Source of the DNA: Microbacterium sp. SA39
Lineage (GTDB): Bacteria; Actinomycetota; Actinomycetes; Actinomycetales; Microbacteriaceae
Direction: 5' to 3'
Assembly: GCF_000967865.1 (NCBI RefSeq)
Contig: NZ_JXRU01000038.1
Coordinates: 1 to 64,000, forward strand
Length of the DNA stretch: 64,000 nt
A program made the translations under genes and the position numbers. Numbering within the stretch: position 1 is the stretch's first letter; every line of letters begins with the position of its first letter. Below the pieces are notes generated by a model. That model was not told the origin of the DNA. It saw only the letters and a list, made by a program, of their open reading frames with translations, and did not search any database. This document shows positions 55,708-64,000 of this stretch, piece by piece.

Positions 55708-56859
55708 GTGAAGCTCGAATTCGCCTCTTCAGCCCGCTCCACCGTCGGTATCGAGTGGGAGATCATGCTCGCCGACCCCGTGAGCGGCGACCTCGTCGGT
55801 CGTGCCCCGGAACTGCTGGATGCCCTGGAAGCGGAGAGCGAGAGCGAACGACACACGGTGACTGGTGAGCTGCTCACCAACACGATCGAGGTCACGAGCG
55901 GGATCGGCGACTCCGTCGCCCACGCGATCGATGACATCGCCAACGCGATCACGGCGGTCCGCACGGCTACCGATCCGGCGGGCATCGAGCTGCTCTCCGC
56001 CGGGAGCCACCCGTTCGCGCAGTGGTACGACCAGCAGGTCACCGACAAGACCCGGTACCACAAGCTCATCGAGCGCACGCAGTGGTGGGGCCGGAACATG
56101 ATGATCTGGGGCATCCACGTGCACATCGGCGTCGAGGACCAGCGGAAGGTCTTCCCGATCATCAATGCCCTTTCCGGCTTCCTCCCCCACCTGCAGTCGC
56201 TGTCGGCATCGAGTCCGTACTGGGCCGGCGAACGCACGGGGTACGCCTCGAACCGCGCGCTCGTTTTCCAGCAGCTCCCGACAGCCGGGCTGCCGTGGCC
56301 GCTGCGCGAGTGGTCCGAGTACGAGTCGTACCTGGACGACATGGTGCGCACCGGCGTCATGGCGGACGCGACCGAGGTGCGCTGGGACATTCGGCCGGCG
56401 CCCCGCTGGGGGACGATCGAGGTACGGGCCTGCGACGGGATGTCGACGCTTCCCGAGCTCGCCGCCGTCACCGCGCTCACCCAGGTGCTCGTCGAGCACT
56501 TCTCGCGCCAACTCGACGAAGGACGCTCACTCCCCGAGATGCCGGCGTGGTTCCACCGGGAGAACAAGTGGCGCGCGGCGCGCTACGGCCTCGACGCGCG
56601 AGTCATCGTCGACGCGGACGGCACGCAGCGCCCGGTGCGCGAGCACCTCGCCGAGGTTCTCGAGGAGCTCGCGCCAGTCGCCCTCGAACTCGGCTGCCTT
56701 CGCGAATTATCCAGCAATGCCACGACACTCGAGAACGGGGCCAGCTACGAGCGGCAGCTCGTCATGGCGAACGCCACGGGCGGCGACCTGGCCGCGGTCG
56801 TGCATCACCTGATCCGGGAGTTCCGATCCGGACCGGAGTCATCGACGGAGCAGCCGTAG
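55708..56859 (+). CDS. Carboxylate-amine ligase / glutamate-cysteine ligase type (YbdK-like)
   Basis: About 383 residues of the GCS2 family. STVGIEWEIMLADP at the start carries the Glu of the metal site, WWGRNMMIWGIHVHIGVED the next conserved block, and RWDIRPAPRWGTIEVRACD the substrate region. It could make gamma-glutamylcysteine or another amide; mycothiol-using bacteria do not need glutathione, so the substrate is open. GTG at 55708 (6 bases after CAGACT) is preferred to GTG at 55702. Confidence 0.82.
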   Translation: MKLEFASSARSTVGIEWEIMLADPVSGDLVGRAPELLDALEAESESERHTVTGELLTNTIEVTSGIGDSVAHAIDDIANAITAVRTATDPAGIELLSAGSHPFAQWYDQQVTDKTRYHKLIERTQWWGRNMMIWGIHVHIGVEDQRKVFPIINALSGFLPHLQSLSASSPYWAGERTGYASNRALVFQQLPTAGLPWPLREWSEYESYLDDMVRTGVMADATEVRWDIRPAPRWGTIEVRACDGMSTLPELAAVTALTQVLVEHFSRQLDEGRSLPEMPAWFHRENKWRAARYGLDARVIVDADGTQRPVREHLAEVLEELAPVALELGCLRELSSNATTLENGASYERQLVMANATGGDLAAVVHHLIREFRSGPESSTEQP

Positions 56860-56862
56860 GCC

Positions 56863-57834
56863 TCAGTCCTCTACGAGTCGGCGGGCGAGGCCCTCGTCCA
56901 GCACGACGTCCGTGATGAGCTCGGCTGCGATCGCTGCTCGCAGGCTGACGAGCTTCGGGATGCCGGAGACCACGCAGACTCGGCGAGGCACGCGTCGAAG
57001 CCGATCGAGTCCCGGCCCCGTCGCTCGCGCATTGACTCGGATATCGCGCCAGGTGCCGTCTGCGCGGAAGAACACCGTCGCAACATCGCCGATCGCGTGG
57101 TCCTCGCGCAGGCTCCGATAGTCCTCCCGGCCGAGGTATCCGCCGACGTAGACGCGACTCGGAACCTCGGCGGCGGGAGATCCGAGACTGAACACCGCGA
57201 TGTCCATCTTCGCCTGGAGATCGAGCACGCGACGCGTGCTCCGCTCCCGCCACATCGCCTCACGCGTGGCGGGATCGTCGAAGAAGGCGGGCACCGGGAA
57301 CTGCTGCACCTGGGCGCCGAAGGCACTCCCGAAGCGCTGCAGGATGTCGCTCGAGTACTCGACACCGCTCGTCTGGGTGTTGCCCGCACCGTTGAGCTGC
57401 ACGAACGTCGTGTTGTGCGTCTCCTTCTGGGTGAGCCCGCGGCTCACAGCGCTGATCGTCGATCCCCACGCGACGCCGATGATCATGTTGGAGTCGACGA
57501 ACTGGGACAGCAGTCGTCCCGCGGTCAGCGCGACCCGTTCGAGGCGCTCGACCTCGCTGACGATCTCCGGCATCGGGACCACATGCGCTGCGACGTGGTG
57601 CCTGTCGCGGATGCGCTGCTCCAGCATCCCCAGCCGCTCGAGGGGTGAGTTGATGCGGATGTCGACGAGTCCGCTCTCGCGCGCGAAGCTCAGGAGGCGG
57701 GAGACGGAGGAACGCGATGTGCGCAGTTCGCGCGCGATGACCTCCATGGTCTTGTCCTGCATGTAGTAGAGCTGCGCCGCGGTGAGCGCCGCGATCAGCT
57801 TGGCATCGCGGGATTCTGCGCCGGGACCGGCCAT
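56863..57834 (-). CDS. SorC-family sugar-binding transcriptional regulator
   Basis: 323 residues. An N-terminal helix-turn-helix ([20 protein letters not shown], about residues 29-48) is followed by a SorC sugar-phosphate-binding domain (VGVAWGSTISAVSRGL; VQLNGAGNTQ; VPAFFDDPATREAM). It has an effector pocket related to phosphosugar isomerases. It is divergent from glpD with 102 bases between, and that gap holds a perfect palindrome, so it probably controls glpDFK and itself. SD GGGAGG lies before the ATG. Confidence 0.88.
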   Translation of the reverse strand: MAGPGAESRDAKLIAALTAAQLYYMQDKTMEVIARELRTSRSSVSRLLSFARESGLVDIRINSPLERLGMLEQRIRDRHHVAAHVVPMPEIVSEVERLERVALTAGRLLSQFVDSNMIIGVAWGSTISAVSRGLTQKETHNTTFVQLNGAGNTQTSGVEYSSDILQRFGSAFGAQVQQFPVPAFFDDPATREAMWRERSTRRVLDLQAKMDIAVFSLGSPAAEVPSRVYVGGYLGREDYRSLREDHAIGDVATVFFRADGTWRDIRVNARATGPGLDRLRRVPRRVCVVSGIPKLVSLRAAIAAELITDVVLDEGLARRLVED

Positions 57835-57858
57835 GGCACCCTCCTCCCTCCCGATCCT

Positions 57859-57872
57859 TGCACATATGTGCA
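57859..57872. promoter_or_regulatory. Operator: 14-bp perfect palindrome between sorC-type regulator and glpD
   Basis: TGCACATATGTGCA is symmetric over all 14 bases, in the 102-base divergent gap, 24 bases from the regulator start and 64 bases from the glpD start. The TG(N)nCA symmetry is the kind bound by SorC-type helix-turn-helix dimers. Confidence 0.65.
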
Positions 57873-57936
57873 GTGGGGTTGCGCGCGATGGGCGTGGAGG
57901 TCGATGCTGGGGGCAAGCAAGGAAGAGAGTTCGAGA

Positions 57937-59646
57937 ATGAACGATTCGGCACACTCATCGGCGGAGCGGACCGAGGTCCGCGAGATCCGCGAATCCGCAC
58001 GCACCAGCGTCCTCGTCATCGGCGGTGGGATCAATGGGATCTCCGCGTTCCGAGACCTGGCTCTCCAGGGTGTGGACGTGCTCCTCGTCGAACGGGGAGA
58101 CTTCGCCTCGGGTGCGTCCGCCGCATCGAGCCATATGATCCACGGCGGCATCCGCTATCTGGAGAACGGCGAGTTCCGCCTCGTGCGCGAGTCCGTCCAG
58201 GAGCGCAACGGCCTCCTCAAGATCGCTCCGCACTACGTCAAGCCGCTGCAGACGACGATCCCGATCTACTCGACCTTCTCCGGCATCCTCTCGGCACCCC
58301 TGCGGTTCCTGACGCACAAGAGCGGAAAGCCGCAGGAACGCGGGGCGTTCCTCATCAAGGTCGGCCTGACGATCTACGACACCTTCTCCCGCGACGGCGG
58401 CATGGTCCCGCGCCACCGGTTCCTCGGTCGCAAGAAGTCTCTGACCGAGCTGCCTTCGCTCGACCCGAACATCAAGTACACCGCGACGTACTACGACGCC
58501 TCGATGCACGACCCCGAGCGCCTCGCCCTCGACGTCCTCCAGGACGGTCTGGCTGCTCACCCGGGTGCGCGCGCGCTCAACTACGTCGAGGCCATCTCCC
58601 GCGACGGCGACAAGGTCGTGCTGCACGATCGTGAGAGCGGCACGGAGTTCTCGATCCAGGCCGACGTGGTCGTCAACGCCTCCGGGCCGTGGACGGACCT
58701 CACCAACGACGCCCTGGGCGTAGACAGCCGCTTCATGGGCGGGACCAAGGGCTCGCACATCGTGCTCGACCACCCCGATCTCCTCGAGGCCACGCAGGGG
58801 CGCGAGATCTTCTTCGAGCACTTCGACGGCCGCATCGTGCTCATCTACCCGCTCAAGGGACGCGTCCTGGTCGGAACCACCGACATCGACGCCGACCCGA
58901 GCGACGTCGCGGTGTGCACCGAGGAGGAGGTCGACTACTTCTTCGAGCTGATCCACCACGTGTTCCCGAAGATCCCGGTCTCGCGCGATCAGATCGTGTA
59001 CAAGTTCTCCGGCATCCGTCCCCTGCCCCGGCATGAGGACACCGCCCCCGGATTCGTGTCGCGCGACTACCGCGTCGAGGTCGACGACAAGGGCGCGGTG
59101 CCGCTCGTGAGCCTGGTCGGCGGCAAGTGGACGACGTTCCGCGCGCTCGGCGAGTCGCTCAGCGACATCGTGCTCGGACTCATCGATCGCACGCGCACGG
59201 TCTCGACGGTCGGACGCGCCATCGGCGGCGGTCGCGACTTCCCGCGCACCGAGAAGGCCAAGCGCATCTGGATCCAAGAGAACCTCCCCGGGGCCGGTGA
59301 CCGCTCCGAGCGTCTCCTCGCTCGCTACGGCACCCGTGCCGCGCAGGTGTGGGAGTACATCGAGCAGGGCGTCGACGCGCCGCTCGCCGGTGGCGACCTC
59401 TCGACGCGCGAGCTCGAGTGGATGGTCGACAACGAGATGGTGGCGCGCCTGGAAGACGTGATCCTGCGGCGCACCAGCATCGCTTTCATCGGGAATGCGG
59501 ATGCCGACGTGCTGCACGAGATCGCCGACGCGCTGGCGCCGCTGCTCGGTTGGGATCGTTCGAGGCAGGATGCTGAACTCGAGCAGACACGTGTGCTCCT
59601 GAACGAACGACATGGACTTCACATCTCGTCCCGCACCCGCGGCTGA
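57937..59646 (+). CDS. glpD: Aerobic glycerol-3-phosphate dehydrogenase
   Basis: An FAD enzyme that oxidises glycerol-3-phosphate to dihydroxyacetone phosphate and passes electrons to the quinone pool at the membrane. 569 residues. The Rossmann FAD motif is VLVIGGGINGISAFRDLALQ (about 24-43), followed by the GD-SGAS-type loop GDFASGASAASSHMIHGGIR and VNASGPWTDLTND. A C-terminal helical domain of about 130 residues follows. SD GGAAGAGAG precedes the ATG. Confidence 0.93.
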   Translation: MNDSAHSSAERTEVREIRESARTSVLVIGGGINGISAFRDLALQGVDVLLVERGDFASGASAASSHMIHGGIRYLENGEFRLVRESVQERNGLLKIAPHYVKPLQTTIPIYSTFSGILSAPLRFLTHKSGKPQERGAFLIKVGLTIYDTFSRDGGMVPRHRFLGRKKSLTELPSLDPNIKYTATYYDASMHDPERLALDVLQDGLAAHPGARALNYVEAISRDGDKVVLHDRESGTEFSIQADVVVNASGPWTDLTNDALGVDSRFMGGTKGSHIVLDHPDLLEATQGREIFFEHFDGRIVLIYPLKGRVLVGTTDIDADPSDVAVCTEEEVDYFFELIHHVFPKIPVSRDQIVYKFSGIRPLPRHEDTAPGFVSRDYRVEVDDKGAVPLVSLVGGKWTTFRALGESLSDIVLGLIDRTRTVSTVGRAIGGGRDFPRTEKAKRIWIQENLPGAGDRSERLLARYGTRAAQVWEYIEQGVDAPLAGGDLSTRELEWMVDNEMVARLEDVILRRTSIAFIGNADADVLHEIADALAPLLGWDRSRQDAELEQTRVLLNERHGLHISSRTRG

Positions 59647-59736
59647 CGAGGACTCCGACCGCCGCCCTCCTCGCGGTGAATCCCCCCACGTGTCAGGGCA
59701 GAGGGGCCCCGGCACTCAAGAAAGGTCAATGAAGAC

Positions 59737-60492
59737 ATGGCTGATGTGAATCTCGGTCTCTACTTCCTGTCGGAGCTGGTCGGAACAGCGATGCTGGTCC
59801 TGCTCGGTTGCGGTGTGGTCGCCAACGTCGCGCTCGCGAAGAACAAGGGCTTCGGCGGCGGCTTCCTGATGGTCAACTGGGGATGGGGCCTCGCGGTCTT
59901 CGCCGGTGTGCTCGTCTCCGCCTATTCCGGTGCGATCCTCAACCCCGCGGTCGGCATCGGCCTGCTCGTCGCAGGGAAGATCTCGTTCGTGATGTTCCTC
60001 ACGGCGACCGGCGCGGAACTGCTCGGCGCCATTCTCGGTGCCGTGCTCGTCTGGCTCGCGTACAAGCAGCACTTCGACGAGGAGCCGGAAGCTGCCAACA
60101 AGCTCGGCGTCTTCTCGACCGGTCCTGCCATCCGCTCCTACGGCTGGAACCTCGTCACCGAGGTCATCGGTACGTTCGTGCTGGTGTTCGTCATCTTCGC
60201 GTTCGCCGACTACGGGGACATCGAGGTCGGCACGCCCGGAGGCCTCGGACCGCTCACGGCCCTCCCGGTCGCCCTGCTCGTGGTCGCGATCGGCGCCTCG
60301 CTCGGTGGACCCACCGGATACGCCATCAACCCGGCCCGTGACCTCGGCCCGCGCATCGCTCACGCCATCCTGCCCATCAAGGGCAAGGGCTCGAGCGACT
60401 GGTCCTACTCGTGGGTCCCGGTCGTCGGGCCGCTCATCGGTGGTGTGCTCGCCGCCCTCGCCGCACCTGCGCTTCTCGGCCTCGCCGGCTGA
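59737..60492 (+). CDS. glpF: Glycerol uptake facilitator (aquaglyceroporin)
   Basis: An MIP-family channel of 251 residues with six membrane segments and two half-helices ending in NPAV ([11 protein letters not shown]) and NPARD ([15 protein letters not shown]). The Asp after the second NPA-R is typical of the glycerol-passing branch rather than water-only channels. It imports glycerol for GlpK. It lies 90 bases after glpD and 44 bases before glpK. Confidence 0.92.
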   Translation: MADVNLGLYFLSELVGTAMLVLLGCGVVANVALAKNKGFGGGFLMVNWGWGLAVFAGVLVSAYSGAILNPAVGIGLLVAGKISFVMFLTATGAELLGAILGAVLVWLAYKQHFDEEPEAANKLGVFSTGPAIRSYGWNLVTEVIGTFVLVFVIFAFADYGDIEVGTPGGLGPLTALPVALLVVAIGASLGGPTGYAINPARDLGPRIAHAILPIKGKGSSDWSYSWVPVVGPLIGGVLAALAAPALLGLAG

Positions 60493-60536
60493 CCGACGCA
60501 TCACGCATCCGCAACGCTATTCAAAGGAGAAGCACA

Positions 60537-62051
60537 GTGGCTGACTACATCATCGCCATCGACCAGGGAACGACCTCGAGCCGCGCCATCATCTTCGACA
60601 AGAAGGGCAGCATCATCGAGTCGGGGCAGAAGGAGCACGAGCAGATCCTGCCGAAGGCCGGCTGGGTCGAGCACGACGCTGCCGAGATCTGGCGCAACGT
60701 TCAGGAGGTCATCGGGCTCGCACTGAGCCGCGCCGACCTCACGCGTCACGACATCGCTGCGATCGGCATCACCAACCAGCGCGAGACCGCGGTGGTGTGG
60801 GACCGGACGACCGGCAAGCCCGTCTACAACGCCATCGTCTGGCAGGACACGCGCACCCAGGAGATCGTCGACCGCCTCTCGGCGGACGGCGGCGGCGACC
60901 GCTTCAAGGACATCGTCGGCCTGCCGCTGGCGACGTACTTCTCCGGCACGAAGATCGCCTGGATCCTGGAGAACGTGGAAGGCGCCCGCGAGAAGGCGGA
61001 GGCCGGAGATCTGGCCTTCGGCACCACCGACAGCTGGGTTCTCTGGAACCTCACCGGTGGCGTCGACGGCGGCGTACATGCGACCGACGTCACCAACGCC
61101 TCGCGCACGATGTTCATGGATCTGGAGACGCTCGAATGGCGCGACGACATCCTCGAGGTGTTCGGCGTGCCGCGCTCGATGATGCCGGAGATCCGTTCCT
61201 CGTCCGAGGTCTATGGCAATGCTGAGGACTCGTCGCTGCTGCGCGAGACCCCGATCGCCGGCATCCTCGGCGACCAGCAGGCGGCGACGTTCGGCCAGGC
61301 GGCATTCCAGACCGGTGAGAGCAAGAACACCTACGGCACGGGCTGCTTCCTGATCTTCAACACGGGCGAGGAGATCGTCCACTCGAAGAACGGGCTGCTC
61401 ACCACCGTCGGCTACAAGCTCGGCGACGGCCCGACGCACTATGCGCTCGAAGGTTCGATCGCCGTCACCGGATCGCTGATCCAGTGGCTGCGCGACCAGC
61501 TCGGCATCATCTCCTCGGCCCCCGAGGTCGAGAAGCTGGCCGAGCAGGTCGAGGACAACGGCGGCGTCTACATCGTGCCCGCGTTCTCCGGTCTGTTCGC
61601 GCCGTACTGGCGCCCGGACGCCCGCGGCGCGATCGTCGGACTCACCCGCTACGCGAACAAGAACCACATCGCTCGCGCCGCCCTCGAGGCCGTCGCGTTC
61701 CAGACGCGCGATGTTCTCGACGCGGTCAACGCCGACGCCGGTGTGGACCTCACCGAGCTGAAGGTCGACGGCGGCATGGTCGCGAACGACGCGCTCATGC
61801 AGTTCCAGGCCGACGTGCTGGGCGTTCCGGTGGTTCGCCCGGTCGTCGCGGAAACCACGGCGCTGGGCGCGGCGTACGCCGCGGGCCTCGCGGTGGGCTT
61901 CTGGAACGGCCTCGACGACCTGTCCGCCAACTGGCAGGAAGACAAGCGCTGGGAGCCGTCGATGGAGGCCGGTGAGCGCGACCGCCAGCTGCGACTGTGG
62001 CGCAAGGCCGTCACGAAGTCGATGGACTGGGTCGACGAAGACGTGAAGTAA
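60537..62051 (+). CDS. glpK: Glycerol kinase
   Basis: It phosphorylates glycerol to glycerol-3-phosphate, trapping it in the cell. FGGY family, 504 residues. [18 protein letters not shown] (ATP site), [32 protein letters not shown] and [20 protein letters not shown] are present. The start is GTG at 60537 with AAAGGAGA 7 bases before. It is the last gene of glpD-glpF-glpK and ends in a strong terminator. Confidence 0.95.
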   Translation: MADYIIAIDQGTTSSRAIIFDKKGSIIESGQKEHEQILPKAGWVEHDAAEIWRNVQEVIGLALSRADLTRHDIAAIGITNQRETAVVWDRTTGKPVYNAIVWQDTRTQEIVDRLSADGGGDRFKDIVGLPLATYFSGTKIAWILENVEGAREKAEAGDLAFGTTDSWVLWNLTGGVDGGVHATDVTNASRTMFMDLETLEWRDDILEVFGVPRSMMPEIRSSSEVYGNAEDSSLLRETPIAGILGDQQAATFGQAAFQTGESKNTYGTGCFLIFNTGEEIVHSKNGLLTTVGYKLGDGPTHYALEGSIAVTGSLIQWLRDQLGIISSAPEVEKLAEQVEDNGGVYIVPAFSGLFAPYWRPDARGAIVGLTRYANKNHIARAALEAVAFQTRDVLDAVNADAGVDLTELKVDGGMVANDALMQFQADVLGVPVVRPVVAETTALGAAYAAGLAVGFWNGLDDLSANWQEDKRWEPSMEAGERDRQLRLWRKAVTKSMDWVDEDVK

Positions 62052-62066
62052 CGACGTTTCGCCAGG

Positions 62067-62101
62067 AGGCGGGCTCGGAGCGCTGCTCCGGGCCCGCCTT
62101 T
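62067..62101 (+). terminator. Terminator of the glpDFK unit
   Basis: A 15-bp stem (62067-62081 with 62085-62099, one T-G pair), a 3-base loop, then TTT. It starts 15 bases after the glpK stop. Confidence 0.78.
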
Positions 62102-62110
62102 CACGTTCAG

Positions 62111-63028
62111 CTATACGCGGTTGATCGCATCGAAGAAGGCTCCGGTGCCGTCGACTGTCAGCTGGTCGTCCGCATCCACGGAGGTGATCTTCTCGTAGCC
62201 GGAAGCGCCCCAGTAGAAGACCTCCCGAGAGATCTCACCGGGGTGGTCGCCGAAGACCTTCTGCGCGAAGCCCCGCATGTCGCTCGCGACAGTGAGGGCA
62301 TTCGGCCCCTCCACGACATGGAACACGAGGTGGTGGCGCGAGGGCACGGCGAACAACACTCCGCGAGGCGCTTCGGACACTCCGAAACGCGGCAGGAACG
62401 AGGGGAAGTCGAGAGCATGGCTCGCCGTGAACAATGACTCGGTGGAGACGATCAGGAACTGCCCCGAACCGGCGTTCATCGTGAAGGCCTCGTCGGTCGC
62501 CTCTTGGGCGAGGGCGGCGATACCCGCCGTCCACAGGGCCTCCGCGTCGAAGCGGCTGACGACACCGTCGGGGAGGGCGGTCGCGGACTCGGGGTAGTCG
62601 AGCATCAAGATGGCCTCCAGGCCCTCTGCGACGACGTACCGATAGGTGAAGTGCTGTTTGTGGGTGTCAGGGAGGTAGGAGCTCGGGATGAGACGGGCCT
62701 TCACGAGCGACAGGACCTCGTCATCGGACAGATCGTTGTCCTTCGGCTCATCCCTACGGCTCAGCACGCCTGAGATGTGGCGCTCGATGACCTGCGGCCA
62801 GTTCTCCTGTGGTTCCAGCTTCACGGCACGCGACAGGTTGTACAAGCCGTACTGGGCACCGGAGGAGCTTTCGGCGTACTCACCGTGGAGCGTGATCGTT
62901 CCCTCGGATGCCGGCCACCGCTGCGCGAACGTGCGGCGGAGGAGATCCGCCTCCTCGATCGTCAGATCGTCGAGATCGGGGTCGAACTCGCTCGCTCGCT
63001 TCTTCTTACCGAAGTTCAGAAGTCCCAC
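62111..63028 (-). CDS. Hypothetical cytosolic protein, 305 aa
   Basis: It starts with a short basic run (MGLLNFGKKKRASEFDP). The rest is acidic and globular (LSDDEVLSLVKARLIPSS; FVVRYVV-type strands; GVLFAVPSRHHLVFHVVEG), with the look of a protein of the DUF1444-like or stress-reporter type, though I cannot assign a family. No signal or membrane segment. It is convergent with glpK and followed by about 210 gene-free bases before ffh. Function unknown. Confidence 0.62.
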   Translation of the reverse strand: MGLLNFGKKKRASEFDPDLDDLTIEEADLLRRTFAQRWPASEGTITLHGEYAESSSGAQYGLYNLSRAVKLEPQENWPQVIERHISGVLSRRDEPKDNDLSDDEVLSLVKARLIPSSYLPDTHKQHFTYRYVVAEGLEAILMLDYPESATALPDGVVSRFDAEALWTAGIAALAQEATDEAFTMNAGSGQFLIVSTESLFTASHALDFPSFLPRFGVSEAPRGVLFAVPSRHHLVFHVVEGPNALTVASDMRGFAQKVFGDHPGEISREVFYWGASGYEKITSVDADDQLTVDGTGAFFDAINRV

Positions 63029-63238
63029 GCGACACTCTCTCTCAGCGATCGTCAGCCGGAGTATCTCTTCGGCCCGAGCGCGCAGCCGTCACGGTATCGC
63101 GGCGCACTCGATGAGATCCGCAGTGACGCGGAATATCGGCGAGCGTCGGGTCGGGGACCTTCGTGGCTCCCGAGAATCGTGAGGGGGCGCGGTTGACACT
63201 GGGCGGTGCCTTCACGCCCGAGTCGGCCCTCGGTTCGC

Positions 63239-64000
63239 TCAGCCCTTGCCGAACAGCTTCTGGATCTCGGCGAGATCCGCTTCGCTCGGGGCTTGAGCCG
63301 CGGCGCCGCCACCGAGGCCGAAGCCGGAACCGGTCGGTGCGGTCGTCGAGGCGATGCCGGCGTTCTCGGCCGCGCGCTTGGCCGGGTTGCCCGACCGCGA
63401 GCCGCCCGACGACTTGCCCTTCTTGCCCCGCTTCGACGAGGCGCCGGGGCGACCCATTCCGGGAACCGCCCCCATGCCCGGGATGTTCGGGGTCCCGCCG
63501 CGTGCGACGGTCTTCATCATCTTGGCGGCCTGCTCGAAGCGCTGCACGAGCTGGTTGACGTCGGTCACGGTCATGCCGGATCCGCGGGCGATGCGAAGAC
63601 GACGCGAGCCGTTGAGCACCTTCGGGTTGCGCCGCTCCCCCGGAGTCATCGACCGGATGATGGCCTCGGTGCGATCGATCTCGCGCTCGTCGAAGTCCTC
63701 GAGCTGCTGCTTCATCTGCCCCATGCCCGGGAGCATCCCGAGCATCTTCTTCATCGAGCCCATCTTCTTCATCTGCTGAAGCTGGTCGAGGAAATCCTCG
63801 AGGGTGAAGGCCTCGTTCGCGATCTTCTCGGCCATCTTCGTGGCCTCTTCCTCGTCGAAGGCCTGCTGGGCCTGCTCGATGAGGGTGAGGATGTCGCCGA
63901 GGTCGAGGATGCGGCTCGCCATGCGGTCGGGGTGGAACGGCTCGAGGTCTTCGAGGCGCTCGCCGGTCGACGCGAAGATGATCGGACGGCCCGTGACGGA
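63239..64000 (-). CDS. ffh: Signal recognition particle protein Ffh, C-terminal part (cut by window edge)
   Basis: The frame runs off the window; 253 residues of the C-terminus are here. The NG-domain end is present (GRPIIFASTGERLEDLEPF), then the Met-rich M domain: FLDQLQQMKKMGSMKKMLGMLPGMGQM and the RNA-contact segment RRLRIARGSGMTVTDVNQLV. A Gly/Ser/Ala/Lys-rich linker of about 60 residues follows, ending in a short helix (SEADLAEIQKLFGKG). It targets ribosomes with signal sequences to the membrane. Confidence 0.94.
   Translation of the reverse strand, partial: SVTGRPIIFASTGERLEDLEPFHPDRMASRILDLGDILTLIEQAQQAFDEEEATKMAEKIANEAFTLEDFLDQLQQMKKMGSMKKMLGMLPGMGQMKQQLEDFDEREIDRTEAIIRSMTPGERRNPKVLNGSRRLRIARGSGMTVTDVNQLVQRFEQAAKMMKTVARGGTPNIPGMGAVPGMGRPGASSKRGKKGKSSGGSRSGNPAKRAAENAGIASTTAPTGSGFGLGGGAAAQAPSEADLAEIQKLFGKG

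Noticed and set aside
57955..59715. Open frame of 586 codons on the minus strand
   Set aside because: Antisense shadow of glpD.

Overview
The window comes from a high-GC Gram-positive actinobacterium, most likely a Microbacteriaceae member such as Microbacterium. The evidence is the very high GC content, GTG starts and the gene order. Read from right to left on the minus strand it carries the classic actinobacterial core block: ffh - rpsP - khpA - rimM - trmD - rplS - lepB - rnhB - DUF2469 - yraN - yifB - dprA - xerC - rpsB - tsf - pyrH - frr - cdsA - DivIVA-like. It also has the tRNA-dependent amidotransferase operon gatCAB and the GlgE glucan pathway. The genus is an inference from sequence recall, not from a search.

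Layout. 1-11.5 kb: the end of an IS481-type transposase, a TesB thioesterase, two HNH genes (one frameshifted), a hot-dog thioesterase coupled to the ABC-F protein EttA, a short SSB paralogue, tRNA-Arg(TCT), oligoribonuclease, tRNA-His(GTG), a LysE exporter, a zincin - ClpS - DUF2017 cluster, a kinase-like P-loop gene, a GerW-like gene and dinB. 11.5-23.8 kb: gatCAB, an acyl-CoA synthetase, a DEAD-box helicase, ligA, mnmA and a cysteine desulfurase. 23.9-30.3 kb: glgX, glgE and glgB. 30.3-36.2 kb: a thioredoxin-TPR protein, a 667-residue protein with a buried lipoprotein signal, an AI-2E-type permease, a hydrolase and a transglycosylase. 36.2-55.5 kb: the translation, division and DNA-processing core block, with a badly decayed metzincin protease gene next to lepB. 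55.7-63.0 kb: an insertion between rpsP and ffh that holds a carboxylate-amine ligase, a SorC-type regulator and glpD-glpF-glpK. The window ends inside ffh.

How the genes work together. GatCAB makes correctly charged Gln/Asn-tRNA. TrmD, RimM, KhpA, S16, L19, S2, EF-Ts, RRF and EttA serve ribosome function. The cysteine desulfurase can supply sulfur to MnmA for tRNA 2-thiouridine. GlgE extends glucan from maltose-1-phosphate, GlgB branches it and GlgX debranches it. GlpF, GlpK and GlpD import and oxidise glycerol, probably under the adjacent SorC-type regulator, whose start lies beside a perfect 14-bp palindrome.

Expression signals. About a dozen genes have a TANNNT box exactly 6 (once 7) bases before the start codon, the mark of leaderless transcription. 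Several strong hairpin terminators are visible. I see no CRISPR array, rRNA operon, prophage or replication origin. The 323-base gap at 41292-41614 holds only the rpsB promoter and leader region and the upstream region of the M23 gene; no other gap exceeds about 300 bases.
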